From Novosphingobium terrae (lineage in GTDB: Bacteria > Pseudomonadota > Alphaproteobacteria > Sphingomonadales > Sphingomonadaceae), in contig NZ_JABVZR010000001.1 in the NCBI RefSeq assembly GCF_017163935.1, positions 2,790,001 through 2,854,000 on the forward strand: DNA of 64,000 nucleotides. Reading direction: 5' to 3'. Below are positions 26,188-35,007 of this stretch, one piece after another. Position 1 is the stretch's first letter; every line of letters begins with the position of its first letter. The notes under the pieces are model-generated. The model was not told the origin of the DNA, did not search any database, and saw nothing but the letters and a program-made list of their open reading frames with translations. The translations under genes and the position numbers were made by a program.

Positions 26188-27582
26188 TCAGGCCGCCGCA
26201 GGCACCATCGACAGTCTGGTCACCGGCTGTCGGCGGCCAGAGACGATAAACAGGCATCCCGTCAGCAGCAGCACGGCCACCAGCGGCCCCTGCGCATCGG
26301 GGTTCAGCAACGGCGAGGCGATCAGCCCCGACAGCCCCAGCAGCACCAGCCGGCGATCATCAGCCTCGGGCGGGTTGCGCGCCAGATCCAGCACCAGCAG
26401 CACGATCAGCGGCAGGATGCGCGAGAGATGGTAATAGCCCATCACCGGCAAGGACATGGGCGGCAGGGCCGTGAGGAAAAACAGCCATTCAAACCATGTC
26501 AGCTGGCGCTGCATCGCCCGGCGCGTGCCCCAGATCAGCGCCAGCGCCCCGGCGGCGAACAGCACCTGCTGCGAGACCACATCCCAGTGGGGGGCCAGCC
26601 CGGCCAGCCGGCGCAGCATGCGCGGAAAAATCTGCAGCGACACGTTCCAGTCATCGCCCAGATGGCCATTGGCATAGGTACGGTTGTAAAGCGCGATCCC
26701 CTGCCGGATATGCTCGGGCGTGTAATCGGGATAAATGGCATGGGCCTGATGGTAGCTCACCGCCAGCACCACAAGGGCGATCAGACCCGGCACCGCCATG
26801 CGCAGCAGCTTGCGCGGCCAGCTGGCATCGCTCAGCAGTTCCAGCAGGACCAGCAGCGCCGGTTCGGGCCGCATGTTCAGCGCCACGCCCAGCGCCAGCC
26901 AGCCGGCCCAGCGGTGGCGCCCGCTCTGCACCGTCAGCAGGTAGAAGAACACCAGCAGCATGACGAAGCCCGCGACATTGGCCCGCGTCAGCATCCAGAT
27001 CGCCGGATAGGACAGGCACATCGCAAAAGCCGCAAAGCCGACCACGGCGCGCGGCGGCGTGGGCGCGCAGATCCGCGCAAAGGCCCTCACCACCAGCAAA
27101 CCACCCAGCAGATAGGCCAGCACAAAGCCGATCATCACGATCAGCGGGCTGGTGGCATCCATCGCCCTGGCCGCCAGCAGATAGGTCATGGTGGCAAAGG
27201 GCGGCGTGTGCAGCGTGCTGATGATCTGGGAGTTGGGATTGGCCAGATTCTCCACCGCATTGCTGTAATTGCTGTGCAGCAGATAGGTCTGGAAAATCTG
27301 CGGCCATGAGCGGTAACTGCCGTGCAACAGCGTCTGCGTGAACAGGAATTTGTAGTTCAGCGCCACCTGCGCGAAATCGCCGAAAAGATCGGCGGGGTCG
27401 AAAAACATGCTCCACCGGCCCGGGCCGCCGAAGGCATGATACAGATCGTCCAGCAACCCGCGCAGCGCCATGATCGCCACCAGAACGGCAGTGACGCGTT
27501 TCGGCTCATACAGGCGATAGCGGAACAGGCAGCGCCCCAGATAGCCCGGCCACATCACCATCGACCTGAAACCCTTGACCAT
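26188..27582 (-). CDS. GT87-like integral-membrane glycosyltransferase
   Basis: A 464-residue polytopic protein with about nine to ten hydrophobic segments (e.g. PLIVMIGFVLAYLLGGLLVV, VAGFVMLLVFFYLLTV, LIALVVLAVSY, LIVLLVLDLA) and a charged loop after the first helix. The pattern, including HTPPFATMTYLL and LNMRPEPALLVLLELL, matches DUF2029/GT87-type polyprenyl-phosphate-sugar-dependent mannosyltransferases that build envelope glycans. It stands alone. ATG 27582 is used; ATG 27561 is an alternative. The acceptor is unknown. Confidence 0.7.
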   Translation of the reverse strand: MVKGFRSMVMWPGYLGRCLFRYRLYEPKRVTAVLVAIMALRGLLDDLYHAFGGPGRWSMFFDPADLFGDFAQVALNYKFLFTQTLLHGSYRSWPQIFQTYLLHSNYSNAVENLANPNSQIISTLHTPPFATMTYLLAARAMDATSPLIVMIGFVLAYLLGGLLVVRAFARICAPTPPRAVVGFAAFAMCLSYPAIWMLTRANVAGFVMLLVFFYLLTVQSGRHRWAGWLALGVALNMRPEPALLVLLELLSDASWPRKLLRMAVPGLIALVVLAVSYHQAHAIYPDYTPEHIRQGIALYNRTYANGHLGDDWNVSLQIFPRMLRRLAGLAPHWDVVSQQVLFAAGALALIWGTRRAMQRQLTWFEWLFFLTALPPMSLPVMGYYHLSRILPLIVLLVLDLARNPPEADDRRLVLLGLSGLIASPLLNPDAQGPLVAVLLLTGCLFIVSGRRQPVTRLSMVPAAA

Positions 27583-27763
27583 TCTCGCTCCTTGGCGCTC
27601 GCCCCAACGGGCGTGCCTGCGTCATGGCTAGGATGGGATGCCTCCCTTCGCAACGCCGCAAGCACAAAACAAGACGCCTGCACCGCAAATGTTACCCGGG
27701 ACTTTCCCGAAGATTGCAGCCATGTTTCAGCGGGCGAGCAGGCCCGCAACCTTCAGGCCCGGC

Positions 27764-29446
27764 TCATTTGGCCAGATAGGCATTCTGCACCGCCGTCGCG
27801 AAGAGCTGGTTGAGCGCCGTCGAAATATCGTCGTCAGCCGAAACCTTGTAATAGAGCTTCGATCCATCCGAATTGGTCGAGGCGCAGGATTTCAGCTGGG
27901 TTTCGATATAGGGCACATTGGTGGTCGCCACCGTGTTGGCGAAGGAAATGCCGAAGCCCTGGATCGTGGAGGCCAGATATTCGGTGTAGAGAATGGCGAT
28001 GCGGATGCCCCGGTTCTTGATCGTGGTGCATTGCGCCAGATGCGATGTCAGCAATTGGGTGCAGGCGCGCCCGCTGGTCTGGCAGCTGCTGCCTGACAGG
28101 GCCATATCGGCCATGCCATCGGTCACGATCAGCAGCACCTCCTGAGGCGAACTGGTGGAGGAGCCATCGCCTGGATCGGGCATGGCGCTGTTGATCGTGG
28201 TGAACATGGTGGTGAAATCGCTGTCCTCATCATTCGTCACCTTGCTCGAACTGGTCCAGTAGCCATTGTTGTAGAGCAGCGGCGCATTCAGCCCCAGATC
28301 GGTGATCGAGGAGGACGAGAGCGAATTCACATCGGTCAGCGCCGAGGTGATGGTCTGCGGGGTGGCATAATTGAACTGGTAGAACTGCATCTTGTAGACC
28401 ACCGGATGGGCGGTGGAGGTGTAATTGGCCACCATGGTCTGGGCATAGGTGATCAGATTTTGCGCAGCGGTGGTTTCCGCGTCGATCCGCAGCTCGATCG
28501 AAGTGGGAGAGCTGAACAATTTGCCGAAATTGCGCGCCAGCCACCAGCTGTCGGCATACATGCCGCTGATGGTGGTGGAGCTGCCCGATGTGGTGGTCTT
28601 GCCCGAGGAAGAGGTGGTGGTCGCCTTATAGGTCAGCGTGCCCGCGCTGCTGCTGATCGAGGCGCTGGTGCCCAGCTGCGTGCCTGAGGAATTATAGACC
28701 ACCTTGGTGGAGGTGTTGACCAGATAATAGGTGCTGTAGCCGCTCGACGCCGTGCTGGAATCGAGCCAGACCACGCGCGAACTGCTGTCGGTCACCGTCA
28801 TGCCCATATTCTCGAAATGCTGGGTATGGCAGGCGAAATCGCAGCCCTTGGAATAGGTCGAGCTGATCAGCGCATTGGCCAGATAGCTGGTGCCGCTGGT
28901 CGTCACGGGCAGCAGCATCGATGGGCTGGTGTCCAGCATCACATAGAAATTGATGCTGGGCGGCTGCGAGGCATCGGCCACCGCCGTGCCCCCGATGGGC
29001 AGCGTGGCCTTCCCCAGAATGCCGGCGAAGACATTGGTGGAGGTGGCGGTGTAGGTCACCGTCGAGACCCGCGTTCCGGCCAGACTGCCCGAGGAGGTGG
29101 TGGGCGCCGTGGCGGTAAGGCTGGTGATGGTCACGCCGGTCAGACCGCTGGCCAGCGCGGTGAATTTGGCCTGGGCGGCAGCAGCGGCGACGGCATCGGT
29201 TTTCGAGATATAGGCCGGAGAGACTGCCACCAGCGCGGCGGAATCGGCAATGGCGTTCAGCTTGGTCTGCATCCTCTCGGCCCGGACATAATCCACGGCG
29301 AAGCCCACCGCGAAGGTCAGCGGGATCAGCGACAGGCCCAGAAGGATCAGCACGTTGCCGCCTTCATCGCGGCACAGGCGCGCGATCAGCCCCGTCAGGC
29401 GCGGCCAGAGCGGAAGGGAAGCCATGCGCATCGAACGCCTCTTCAT
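27764..29446 (-). CDS. TadG-like pilus-assembly protein with von Willebrand A domain
   Basis: A 560-residue protein with an N-terminal TadE/G-type membrane helix (GGNVLILLGLSLIPLTFAVGFAVDY, residues 29-53) and the following DSAALVA segment. A VWA domain has the metal-ion site as MLDTSPSM near residue 170, and IVTDGMAD later. The middle is very rich in Ser and Thr. TadG is a pseudopilin-like accessory of Flp/Tad pili. Its ATG overlaps the stop of the TadE-like gene, and it is last of three linked genes. No tad ATPase, secretin or flp pilin lies in this window. Confidence 0.8.
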   Translation of the reverse strand: MKRRSMRMASLPLWPRLTGLIARLCRDEGGNVLILLGLSLIPLTFAVGFAVDYVRAERMQTKLNAIADSAALVAVSPAYISKTDAVAAAAAQAKFTALASGLTGVTITSLTATAPTTSSGSLAGTRVSTVTYTATSTNVFAGILGKATLPIGGTAVADASQPPSINFYVMLDTSPSMLLPVTTSGTSYLANALISSTYSKGCDFACHTQHFENMGMTVTDSSSRVVWLDSSTASSGYSTYYLVNTSTKVVYNSSGTQLGTSASISSSAGTLTYKATTTSSSGKTTTSGSSTTISGMYADSWWLARNFGKLFSSPTSIELRIDAETTAAQNLITYAQTMVANYTSTAHPVVYKMQFYQFNYATPQTITSALTDVNSLSSSSITDLGLNAPLLYNNGYWTSSSKVTNDEDSDFTTMFTTINSAMPDPGDGSSTSSPQEVLLIVTDGMADMALSGSSCQTSGRACTQLLTSHLAQCTTIKNRGIRIAILYTEYLASTIQGFGISFANTVATTNVPYIETQLKSCASTNSDGSKLYYKVSADDDISTALNQLFATAVQNAYLAK

Positions 29447-29997
29447 GACAGGGGGATGGAGCTGGACAGGCGCGGCGACATGTAGATGCTGTCGTAAAAG
29501 GACAGGCTCTTGTTCGTGCCCAGGCTGATGGCGGGGGCGTAGCTGTATTGAACTTCGGACAGGATCTGGCAGCTGCCCGCCGTGAACAGCCCGCTGTTGA
29601 CGGTGAAAGTGTTGCCCACTGTCAGCGCCGTGCCGTTCTGCACCTGGCTCCAGACCACCTGCACGGTGGTCGCGCTGGTGGAGAGCGCGCAGACCTCGCT
29701 GACGCGCACCATGGCGTTGCTGGTGCTGTAGGGCGTCAGGATCTGCTCGCTGGCGCCCATGATGGTGGCGATGCTGTTGGTGGCGGTGGTCGAGGTGGAG
29801 AGCGCCGAATAGCGCGTGGCCATATCGGCCATGGCGCGCGCGGTGATCGTCACCTTGCGGTTGCAGGCCGCCATGTCGGACAGCAGGAAAGCCATCATAT
29901 ACAGCAGCAGCATCACTGGCAGCGCGATGGCGAATTCCACCGCCGAGACACCCCGCGCATCATGGCGCAGCGCAGGCCAGAGACGGCGGATCATCAA
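29443..29997 (-). CDS. TadE-like membrane protein
   Basis: A 184-residue protein with the TadE signature: a short basic N-terminus, then GVSAVEFAIALPVMLLLYMMAFLLSD with the conserved Glu at residue 21 of the prepilin-like helix. A Ser/Thr-rich extracytoplasmic part has two Cys (CALST, CQILS) that may form a disulfide. It overlaps both neighbours by 4 bp. It probably acts as a minor pseudopilin with the adjacent TadE- and TadG-like proteins. Confidence 0.78.
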   Translation of the reverse strand: MMIRRLWPALRHDARGVSAVEFAIALPVMLLLYMMAFLLSDMAACNRKVTITARAMADMATRYSALSTSTTATNSIATIMGASEQILTPYSTSNAMVRVSEVCALSTSATTVQVVWSQVQNGTALTVGNTFTVNSGLFTAGSCQILSEVQYSYAPAISLGTNKSLSFYDSIYMSPRLSSSIPLS

Positions 29998-30557
29998 GAG
30001 GAATAGCCTTCCACCTTGAACACGCTGGTCGCCAGCAGCAGGCGCTTGCCCGATGTCAGATTGCCCAGCGTGAAGCCCATCGGCGCCCCCGCCAGAGGCA
30101 GCACATACATCACCCGCAGCACCACGATCGAGCCCTGCGAGCCGATCGCATAGTTCCAGCTGTTCGAGACATTCCCGCTGCTGTCATAGGTCAGTGTGGG
30201 CATGCCGGTGGTGGCGTCGTCATAGCTGCTGACGGTGGTGACATCGATGTAGAGGTTGCTGCAGCTCATGAAAGGCGACTGCGCCTTCAGCATGGTGCAG
30301 ACCGCCGAGGCGTAATCGCTCTGGGTCATGCCGGTGTAGGTCGTAGTGCCCGATGTGCCGCTGTAGGTCTGGGCCTGACCGGTCAGGATCAGGCGCGCGG
30401 CGGACTCCGCCGTGGTTTCCAGCATGGCCTGGGCGATATAGACGATGGAGATCTGGAAAATGGCGATCAGCAGCGCCAGAAACAGCGGCGCAAGGATCGC
30501 GAATTCAACAAGGGTCGCGCCTTTCCGGCACTCTATCAAGGCTTTCACGCGACCCAT
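29994..30557 (-). CDS. TadE-like membrane protein
   Basis: A 187-residue TadE-family protein: CRKGATLVEFAILAPLFLALLIAIFQ near the N-terminus contains the pseudopilin-like Glu in a single membrane helix. A Thr/Ser/Tyr-rich periplasmic domain with two Cys (VCTML, MSCSN) follows. It is first of a three-gene unit (TadE-TadE-TadG), with 4-bp ATGA overlaps throughout. The 123-bp gap before it, after the outer-membrane barrel gene, carries a short hairpin (30665-30680) and the likely promoter. Confidence 0.8.
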   Translation of the reverse strand: MGRVKALIECRKGATLVEFAILAPLFLALLIAIFQISIVYIAQAMLETTAESAARLILTGQAQTYSGTSGTTTYTGMTQSDYASAVCTMLKAQSPFMSCSNLYIDVTTVSSYDDATTGMPTLTYDSSGNVSNSWNYAIGSQGSIVVLRVMYVLPLAGAPMGFTLGNLTSGKRLLLATSVFKVEGYSS

Positions 30558-30680
30558 CCCCGGATTGGCCGGTATCGCATGACACCGAACACCCGGAGCT
30601 TGTGCAGCTACGTACTTTCACGGTGATTTCGAGAAAATTTCAGCGTGTGTCAGGCAAGCCCGCGAGGCGGCGAGCCGCCT

Positions 30681-31637
30681 TCAAAAACTGCGCCGCAATC
30701 CCAGGCTGATGCTGGTGCTGTTGCCCGCGGTCAGGGCAATCGTGCGGGATGCGCTGGCCTCGATCCGCCATTTTGGGCTCAGCCCCAGCGACCCGTGCAA
30801 CCCCACTTCGGACCAGACAGCGTGAAGATGCTCGCTGGTGATGTCTCCCTCGCGAACCTCCCCGCCCCCGCCGCCAGAGGCACCCCCCATGATCCCGCCA
30901 AAGGTGGAGGTGGCATTGTTCGACCACAGCCCGCCAAGGCTCAGCCCCAGCCAGGTCTGGCGGTCATGCCCGGGCCGCCAGTCGAGCCGGAGGCGCAGCG
31001 CGCCGGTCCATGTCGGCTCGCTTGAGGTAAGGTCGGGGCCCCCGCTGCCCAGCGGAGCAGGCAGCAGAAAGCGGCTCCAGGCATAGGAGACCGAAGCCGT
31101 GGGGGTCAGCACGATCCGGGGCGAGGCCTCGAACAGGCGCCCGAAGCTGACGCCGCCGCCCCAATAGGGGCTGCCGCTCTGCCCGGCGGCGCGGCTGACA
31201 TCGCCATAGCGGATGTCGTCGAAACGCTGACGGCCATAGCTGAGATAGCTGTCGATCACCCAATTGTTGTAATTGCCGCCAAAGCCGATGGTGCCGACCG
31301 TAAAGTCCGAGGGCACCGTCGCATCGCTCTGCTGCAGGGCGGTGCGGTAATGGGTCAGACCCAGTTGCAGATAGCTTGGCCCCACCTGCCGATAGAGCGA
31401 AGCGGCCTGATAGGTGCCCGTGGGGTTGCCCTCACGCGGAGCAACGCCCGCCGTCACTCCGGCCAGCCATTGCGGGCGCGCAGGCATCTCCGCAGCCATG
31501 CCGGGCACCGCCAGACAGGCCTCATCGGCGGGGTCCTTGGCGCAGGCGGCCATTTCGGCGGTCTGGGCCTGAGCCTCCGCTGCCAGCCCCAGAACAGAGA
31601 CAACGGCCAGCCAGCAAGCCAGCCTTTCAGGCCTCAT
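30681..31637 (-). CDS. Outer-membrane beta-barrel protein, coupled to a histidine kinase
   Basis: A 318-residue exported protein. A signal peptide (LAVVSVLGLAAEAQA) is followed by a short segment with two Cys (AACAKDP, EACLAV), then alternating amphipathic strands (e.g. YLQLGLTHYRTAL, VIDSYLSYGRQRF, WRIEASASRTIAL). The C-terminus ends in LGLRRSF, a BAM-type signature. No named family is recognised. A Gly-rich loop (GGASGGGGG) lies near residue 250. Its ATG overlaps the stop of the histidine-kinase gene by 4 bp, so the two are co-translated. It may be the kinase's effector or sensing partner at the outer membrane. Confidence 0.7.
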   Translation of the reverse strand: MRPERLACWLAVVSVLGLAAEAQAQTAEMAACAKDPADEACLAVPGMAAEMPARPQWLAGVTAGVAPREGNPTGTYQAASLYRQVGPSYLQLGLTHYRTALQQSDATVPSDFTVGTIGFGGNYNNWVIDSYLSYGRQRFDDIRYGDVSRAAGQSGSPYWGGGVSFGRLFEASPRIVLTPTASVSYAWSRFLLPAPLGSGGPDLTSSEPTWTGALRLRLDWRPGHDRQTWLGLSLGGLWSNNATSTFGGIMGGASGGGGGEVREGDITSEHLHAVWSEVGLHGSLGLSPKWRIEASASRTIALTAGNSTSISLGLRRSF

Positions 31638-33736
31638 GCCGCCAGCCTTGGCCGCGCATCATAGACGACAGGCATCGTCAGCACGGCGGCAAAACCCTCG
31701 CTGCCATGGCGGAAGCAGATATCGCCGCCATGCGCCCGGGCGATCGAGCGGCAGACAGTCAGCCCCAGACCGCTGCCGGGGCGGCCCGAACGGCGCGCCT
31801 CGGGGCTGCGGTAAAATGGCTCGAACACACGGTCCATGTCCTCATCGGGAATGCCGGGGCCGGCATCGAGGATTTCAGCCATGGCCTCGCCATGATCCAG
31901 CGTCACCCGCACACGGGCACGCTCGCCATATTTGACGGCATTTTCCAGCAGATTGCTCAGCAGGCGGCGCAGGCCCACCGGATCGACTTCCACCATCGTC
32001 GGCACCTGCCCGATCAGCTCGACATCGGCGCCCACCAGACGGGCATCGGCAATGCTGTCGGCCACCAGATCGGCCAGATCGAGGCGCTGGCGCGCACCCG
32101 GCGTGGAGGCATCGCGGATAAAGGCGATCACCTCATGGATCATGCTCTCCATCTCGGCCACCTCGCGCAGCAGGGCCGGGCGCTGGGCGTCGCTCACATC
32201 CTCCAGCCGGAAGCGCAACCGGGTGAGCGGGGTGCGCAGATCATGGCTGATCGCCCCGACCATCGCCGTGCGATCGTCGACAAAGGCACGCAGGCGGTTG
32301 TGCATCTGGTTGAAGGCATGCGCCGCGCGGCCAATTTCGGCCGGGCCGCTCAGCGGAATGATGGTGGCCGAAGGATCGCGCCCCAGCATTTCGGCAGCGC
32401 GCGCAAAGCCCTCAAGCGGCAGCACGATGCGCCGCGCGAAGAACCAGGCCAGCGGGCTGACGATCACCAGCGAGAGGATGAACCACAGCAGCACCTGCTT
32501 CTGCCAGCGGTTGGGGAAAGGTTCGGCACGCGGCGCCACCGCCACCCAATGCCCATCGGGACGGCGCACCGCGGCGATGAAGTCCCCCTCGATAAAGGGC
32601 GGCGTCGCGCGGTCGAGCAGGCCTTGCGGCTGGCTGCGGAAGGGAATGGCCTGCGGCTTCTCGGTGCGGGCAGCGGCCAACGATGGCGCCACCCGGGGCG
32701 CTGCCGTGGGCAGAGCCGTCGCCGGAAGCGCCATCGGCGGCAAGGCCGCGCGTGCATGCGCGTCAACCAGCGGGGCAGCTTCGACATGCGATGCCACCCG
32801 CGGCGCGGAAGATGGCAAGGCAGCGGGCAACGGCGGCGCGACACTGTCCTGCGGATCAGGCAGGCTGCGATCCGGCGCAAGCGTATCATGAGGCAGCGGC
32901 GCGCGGAGCTGTCCCAGCACCGTCGCTCCCAGCGCGGGGCCGTTGCCCGCCGGATTGGGCGCGACCGGCCCTGTCGGCATGCCATGATGCGATGCCCCAT
33001 TGCCTCTTGCGCCACCGCCGCCGGGGCCGCCGCCCGGACCGGGGCCATGCATGCCGCCCCGGTTATCGCCGCCGCGGCCACCGGGATATCCACCGCCGGG
33101 CATGCCGCCCGGGAAACCGCCCGGAGAGGTGCCGCCGGGAAAACCGACATTGGGCAGCGGCCCGCCCGGAAATCCGCCGCCCGGGCCACCGGGCATGCCT
33201 TGCGCATGGGCTTCAGGCACAGCGAAAGGCGAAAGCGTGGAGGAGCGCACCGTGAAAGGCACCCTTTGGCGGGCGGGAATCGCCACGCCTCCCACCGGCA
33301 ATTGAGTGTAGAAGGCCAGCACGATATCGCCCTCCGGCTTGCCGAGCTGCCTGGCCAGCGCCTGACGCGCGGTCTGCGAGATCAGCCAGCCTGTGCCCTC
33401 GACATCGGGCGGCCCGTCCAGCCGGGCTTGCTCCAGATCCGGGTCCAGCCCGTGACCGGCAAGGGCTGTGGCGACGGAATCGAGGTTCCATTGGCGTGGG
33501 GGATGGGGCGGCAACAGCAGGGTCAGCGCCAGCGTCACCAGCTGCGCGGCAACCAGCGTACACACCAGCATGGCGACCAGCTGCCAGCCCAAGGGCGGCC
33601 CGGCCAGCGGAGGAAAGCGCGGCGTTCTCATGGGGGTCTGCTGTGCCACAGAAGGCTGGCCAACAGAAGGCTGAGCCACAGAAGAGTTTCGCTTGCGCGG
33701 CATCAGCGGCATGGCCCGAACAAGGCGGTCACGCAC
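31634..33736 (-). CDS. Sensor histidine kinase with Gly/Pro-rich periplasmic segment
   Basis: A 700-residue inner-membrane kinase. The first membrane helix is at about residues 50-75 and the second at about 410-430 (FILSLVIVSPLAWFF). The periplasmic domain between them is unusually long and contains a low-complexity stretch (about residues 179-245) of GGP/GMP/GGF-type repeats, then an Ala/Pro-rich part. A HAMP linker follows. The phospho-His is in AISHDLRTPL near residue 496, the N-box in NLLENAVKYGE near 599 and the G-box in GSGLGLTV near 655. GTG 33736 overlaps the end of a small membrane protein gene by 8 bp. ATG 33712 is an alternative. The divergent OmpR-type regulator at 34202 is the likely partner. 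Confidence 0.85.
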   Translation of the reverse strand: MRDRLVRAMPLMPRKRNSSVAQPSVGQPSVAQQTPMRTPRFPPLAGPPLGWQLVAMLVCTLVAAQLVTLALTLLLPPHPPRQWNLDSVATALAGHGLDPDLEQARLDGPPDVEGTGWLISQTARQALARQLGKPEGDIVLAFYTQLPVGGVAIPARQRVPFTVRSSTLSPFAVPEAHAQGMPGGPGGGFPGGPLPNVGFPGGTSPGGFPGGMPGGGYPGGRGGDNRGGMHGPGPGGGPGGGGARGNGASHHGMPTGPVAPNPAGNGPALGATVLGQLRAPLPHDTLAPDRSLPDPQDSVAPPLPAALPSSAPRVASHVEAAPLVDAHARAALPPMALPATALPTAAPRVAPSLAAARTEKPQAIPFRSQPQGLLDRATPPFIEGDFIAAVRRPDGHWVAVAPRAEPFPNRWQKQVLLWFILSLVIVSPLAWFFARRIVLPLEGFARAAEMLGRDPSATIIPLSGPAEIGRAAHAFNQMHNRLRAFVDDRTAMVGAISHDLRTPLTRLRFRLEDVSDAQRPALLREVAEMESMIHEVIAFIRDASTPGARQRLDLADLVADSIADARLVGADVELIGQVPTMVEVDPVGLRRLLSNLLENAVKYGERARVRVTLDHGEAMAEILDAGPGIPDEDMDRVFEPFYRSPEARRSGRPGSGLGLTVCRSIARAHGGDICFRHGSEGFAAVLTMPVVYDARPRLAA

Positions 33737-33872
33737 TGCCGACCGCGCTGACGATGGCCGCCGCGACCAGCAGCCCGATCACCGTGGCCACAACCGCCAC
33801 CCGCTCGGGACGCGGTTCGCCCAGCCAGCCCAGAGCAAGCGCGATGCAGCGCGGTTTGGGCGATGCCTTCAT
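33729..33872 (-). CDS. Small single-helix membrane protein ahead of the histidine kinase
   Basis: A 47-residue frame from ATG 33872 with GGAG eight bases upstream. It has a basic N-terminus (KASPKPRCIALALGWLGEPRPER) and one strong membrane helix (VAVVATVIGLLVAAAIVSAV). Its TGA overlaps the GTG start of the kinase by 8 bp, so it probably drives kinase translation and may act with it. No homologue is recognised from memory. The ribosome site, hydrophobic helix and overlap make it credible despite its size. Confidence 0.55.
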   Translation of the reverse strand: MKASPKPRCIALALGWLGEPRPERVAVVATVIGLLVAAAIVSAVGSA

Positions 33873-33894
33873 CACCTTGCTCCACCGTGATGAT

Positions 33895-33964
33895 AAAAAA
33901 GTCGGGGCCGCCAAACAGCATGAACGGGTGCGACCTCGCGTCCTGCCCTTATGACGGCCCCGAC
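33895..33964 (-). terminator. Intrinsic terminator/attenuator upstream of the small-protein/kinase unit
   Basis: Read on the minus strand, GTCGGGGCCG (33964-33955) pairs with CGGCCCCGAC (33910-33901) and is followed immediately by TTTTTT. It ends 22 bases before the small protein's ATG. Transcripts from further upstream would stop here unless the 44-base intervening segment prevents the long stem. The rest of the 33873-34201 gap shows no other convincing gene. Confidence 0.6.
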
Positions 33965-34201
33965 GCCGTCGCCGGTCCTGATCGACCCGGCGGCGGCCAG
34001 CAGGCTGTGACTGGCCTTCTCCGGAAACGAGCCAAGGCCTGCCACAGGGGCGGACGGGCCATGGTCGAGGGAGAAAGCTGCCTGCATGCCCTTTTTCTCG
34101 GCGCCCCATGTTGCACGCGGATTTCACAGACATCTCGCCCGCATGTCAGCGGGCCGGCTGGCTGAAATGCTGTTGGAGCCTGGCCTTGCTATCGTTCCGC
34201 G

Positions 34202-34975
34202 ATGCACATATCACCTTGCACCATGGACCTCGATACCTCGATCCTGATCGTGGATGACGATGACGGCATTCGCGGCCTGATCAGCGATTTCCTGCAGAAG
34301 CACGGATATCGCACCGACACCGCGCCGGACGCCAGCACGATGCGCAGCATGCTGGCGCAGCAACGCTATGATCTGATCGTGCTGGATGTGATGATGCCGC
34401 GCGAGGACGGGCTGACCGCCTTGCGTCAGCTGGGCCCGGGCGCGCCGCCCGTCATCATGCTGAGCGCGGTGGGCAGCGATATCGACCGGATCGTCGGGCT
34501 GGAAATGGGCGCCGACGATTATCTGGCCAAGCCCTGCAACCCCCGCGAGCTGCTGGCCCGCATCCGCACCGTGCTACGCCGCGAGGCCCGCTCGGGCGGC
34601 GAGACCGGCCAGACGCCGGGGGTGGAGGCCGCTCCCGGAGATCCGGCCCAGCCGGTGCTGCATTTCGCCGGTTGGCAGCTGGACATCGGCATGCGTCTGC
34701 TGATCGATCCTGCCGGTCAGGCGATCACCCTGACCGATGGCGAATTCCGCCTGATGCGCGCCTTTGCCGAGCATCCGCGCCGGGTGCTGACGCGTGACCA
34801 ATTGCTCGACTGGTCACGCGGGGAAGACAGCGACCAGTTCGACCGCGCCATCGACGTTCAGCTCAGCCGCCTGCGCCGCAAGCTGTCGATGGGCGAAGGC
34901 GGGCAGGATGTGATCCGCACGATCCGCAATGAGGGCTATCTGTTCCAGCCGGTGGTGACCCAGCGCGCCGGATAG
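34202..34975 (+). CDS. OmpR-family response regulator
   Basis: A 257-residue two-domain regulator. The receiver domain carries the acidic cluster in ILIVDDDDG, the phospho-acceptor D62 in LIVLDVMMPREDG, and the Lys in DDYLAKPCNP. An OmpR/PhoB winged helix occupies the last 100 residues (LTDGEFRLMRAFAEHPRRVLTRDQLL in parts, then RAIDVQLSRLRRKL and IRTIRNEGYLF). It diverges from the small-protein/kinase/outer-membrane-protein operon and is presumably its cognate regulator. No strong ribosome site is seen; ATG 34223 is an alternative start. Confidence 0.9.
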   Translation: MHISPCTMDLDTSILIVDDDDGIRGLISDFLQKHGYRTDTAPDASTMRSMLAQQRYDLIVLDVMMPREDGLTALRQLGPGAPPVIMLSAVGSDIDRIVGLEMGADDYLAKPCNPRELLARIRTVLRREARSGGETGQTPGVEAAPGDPAQPVLHFAGWQLDIGMRLLIDPAGQAITLTDGEFRLMRAFAEHPRRVLTRDQLLDWSRGEDSDQFDRAIDVQLSRLRRKLSMGEGGQDVIRTIRNEGYLFQPVVTQRAG

Positions 34976-35007
34976 GCTGCGCCGCCCGGGAGCAAGCGGC
35001 GATCCGG

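Noticed and set aside
33703..33921. Minus-strand 72-codon frame starting MLFGGPDFF across the terminator
   Set aside because: It starts inside the hairpin, has no ribosome site and becomes Arg/Gly-rich and featureless. The 47-codon frame in another register has a ribosome site and a membrane helix.
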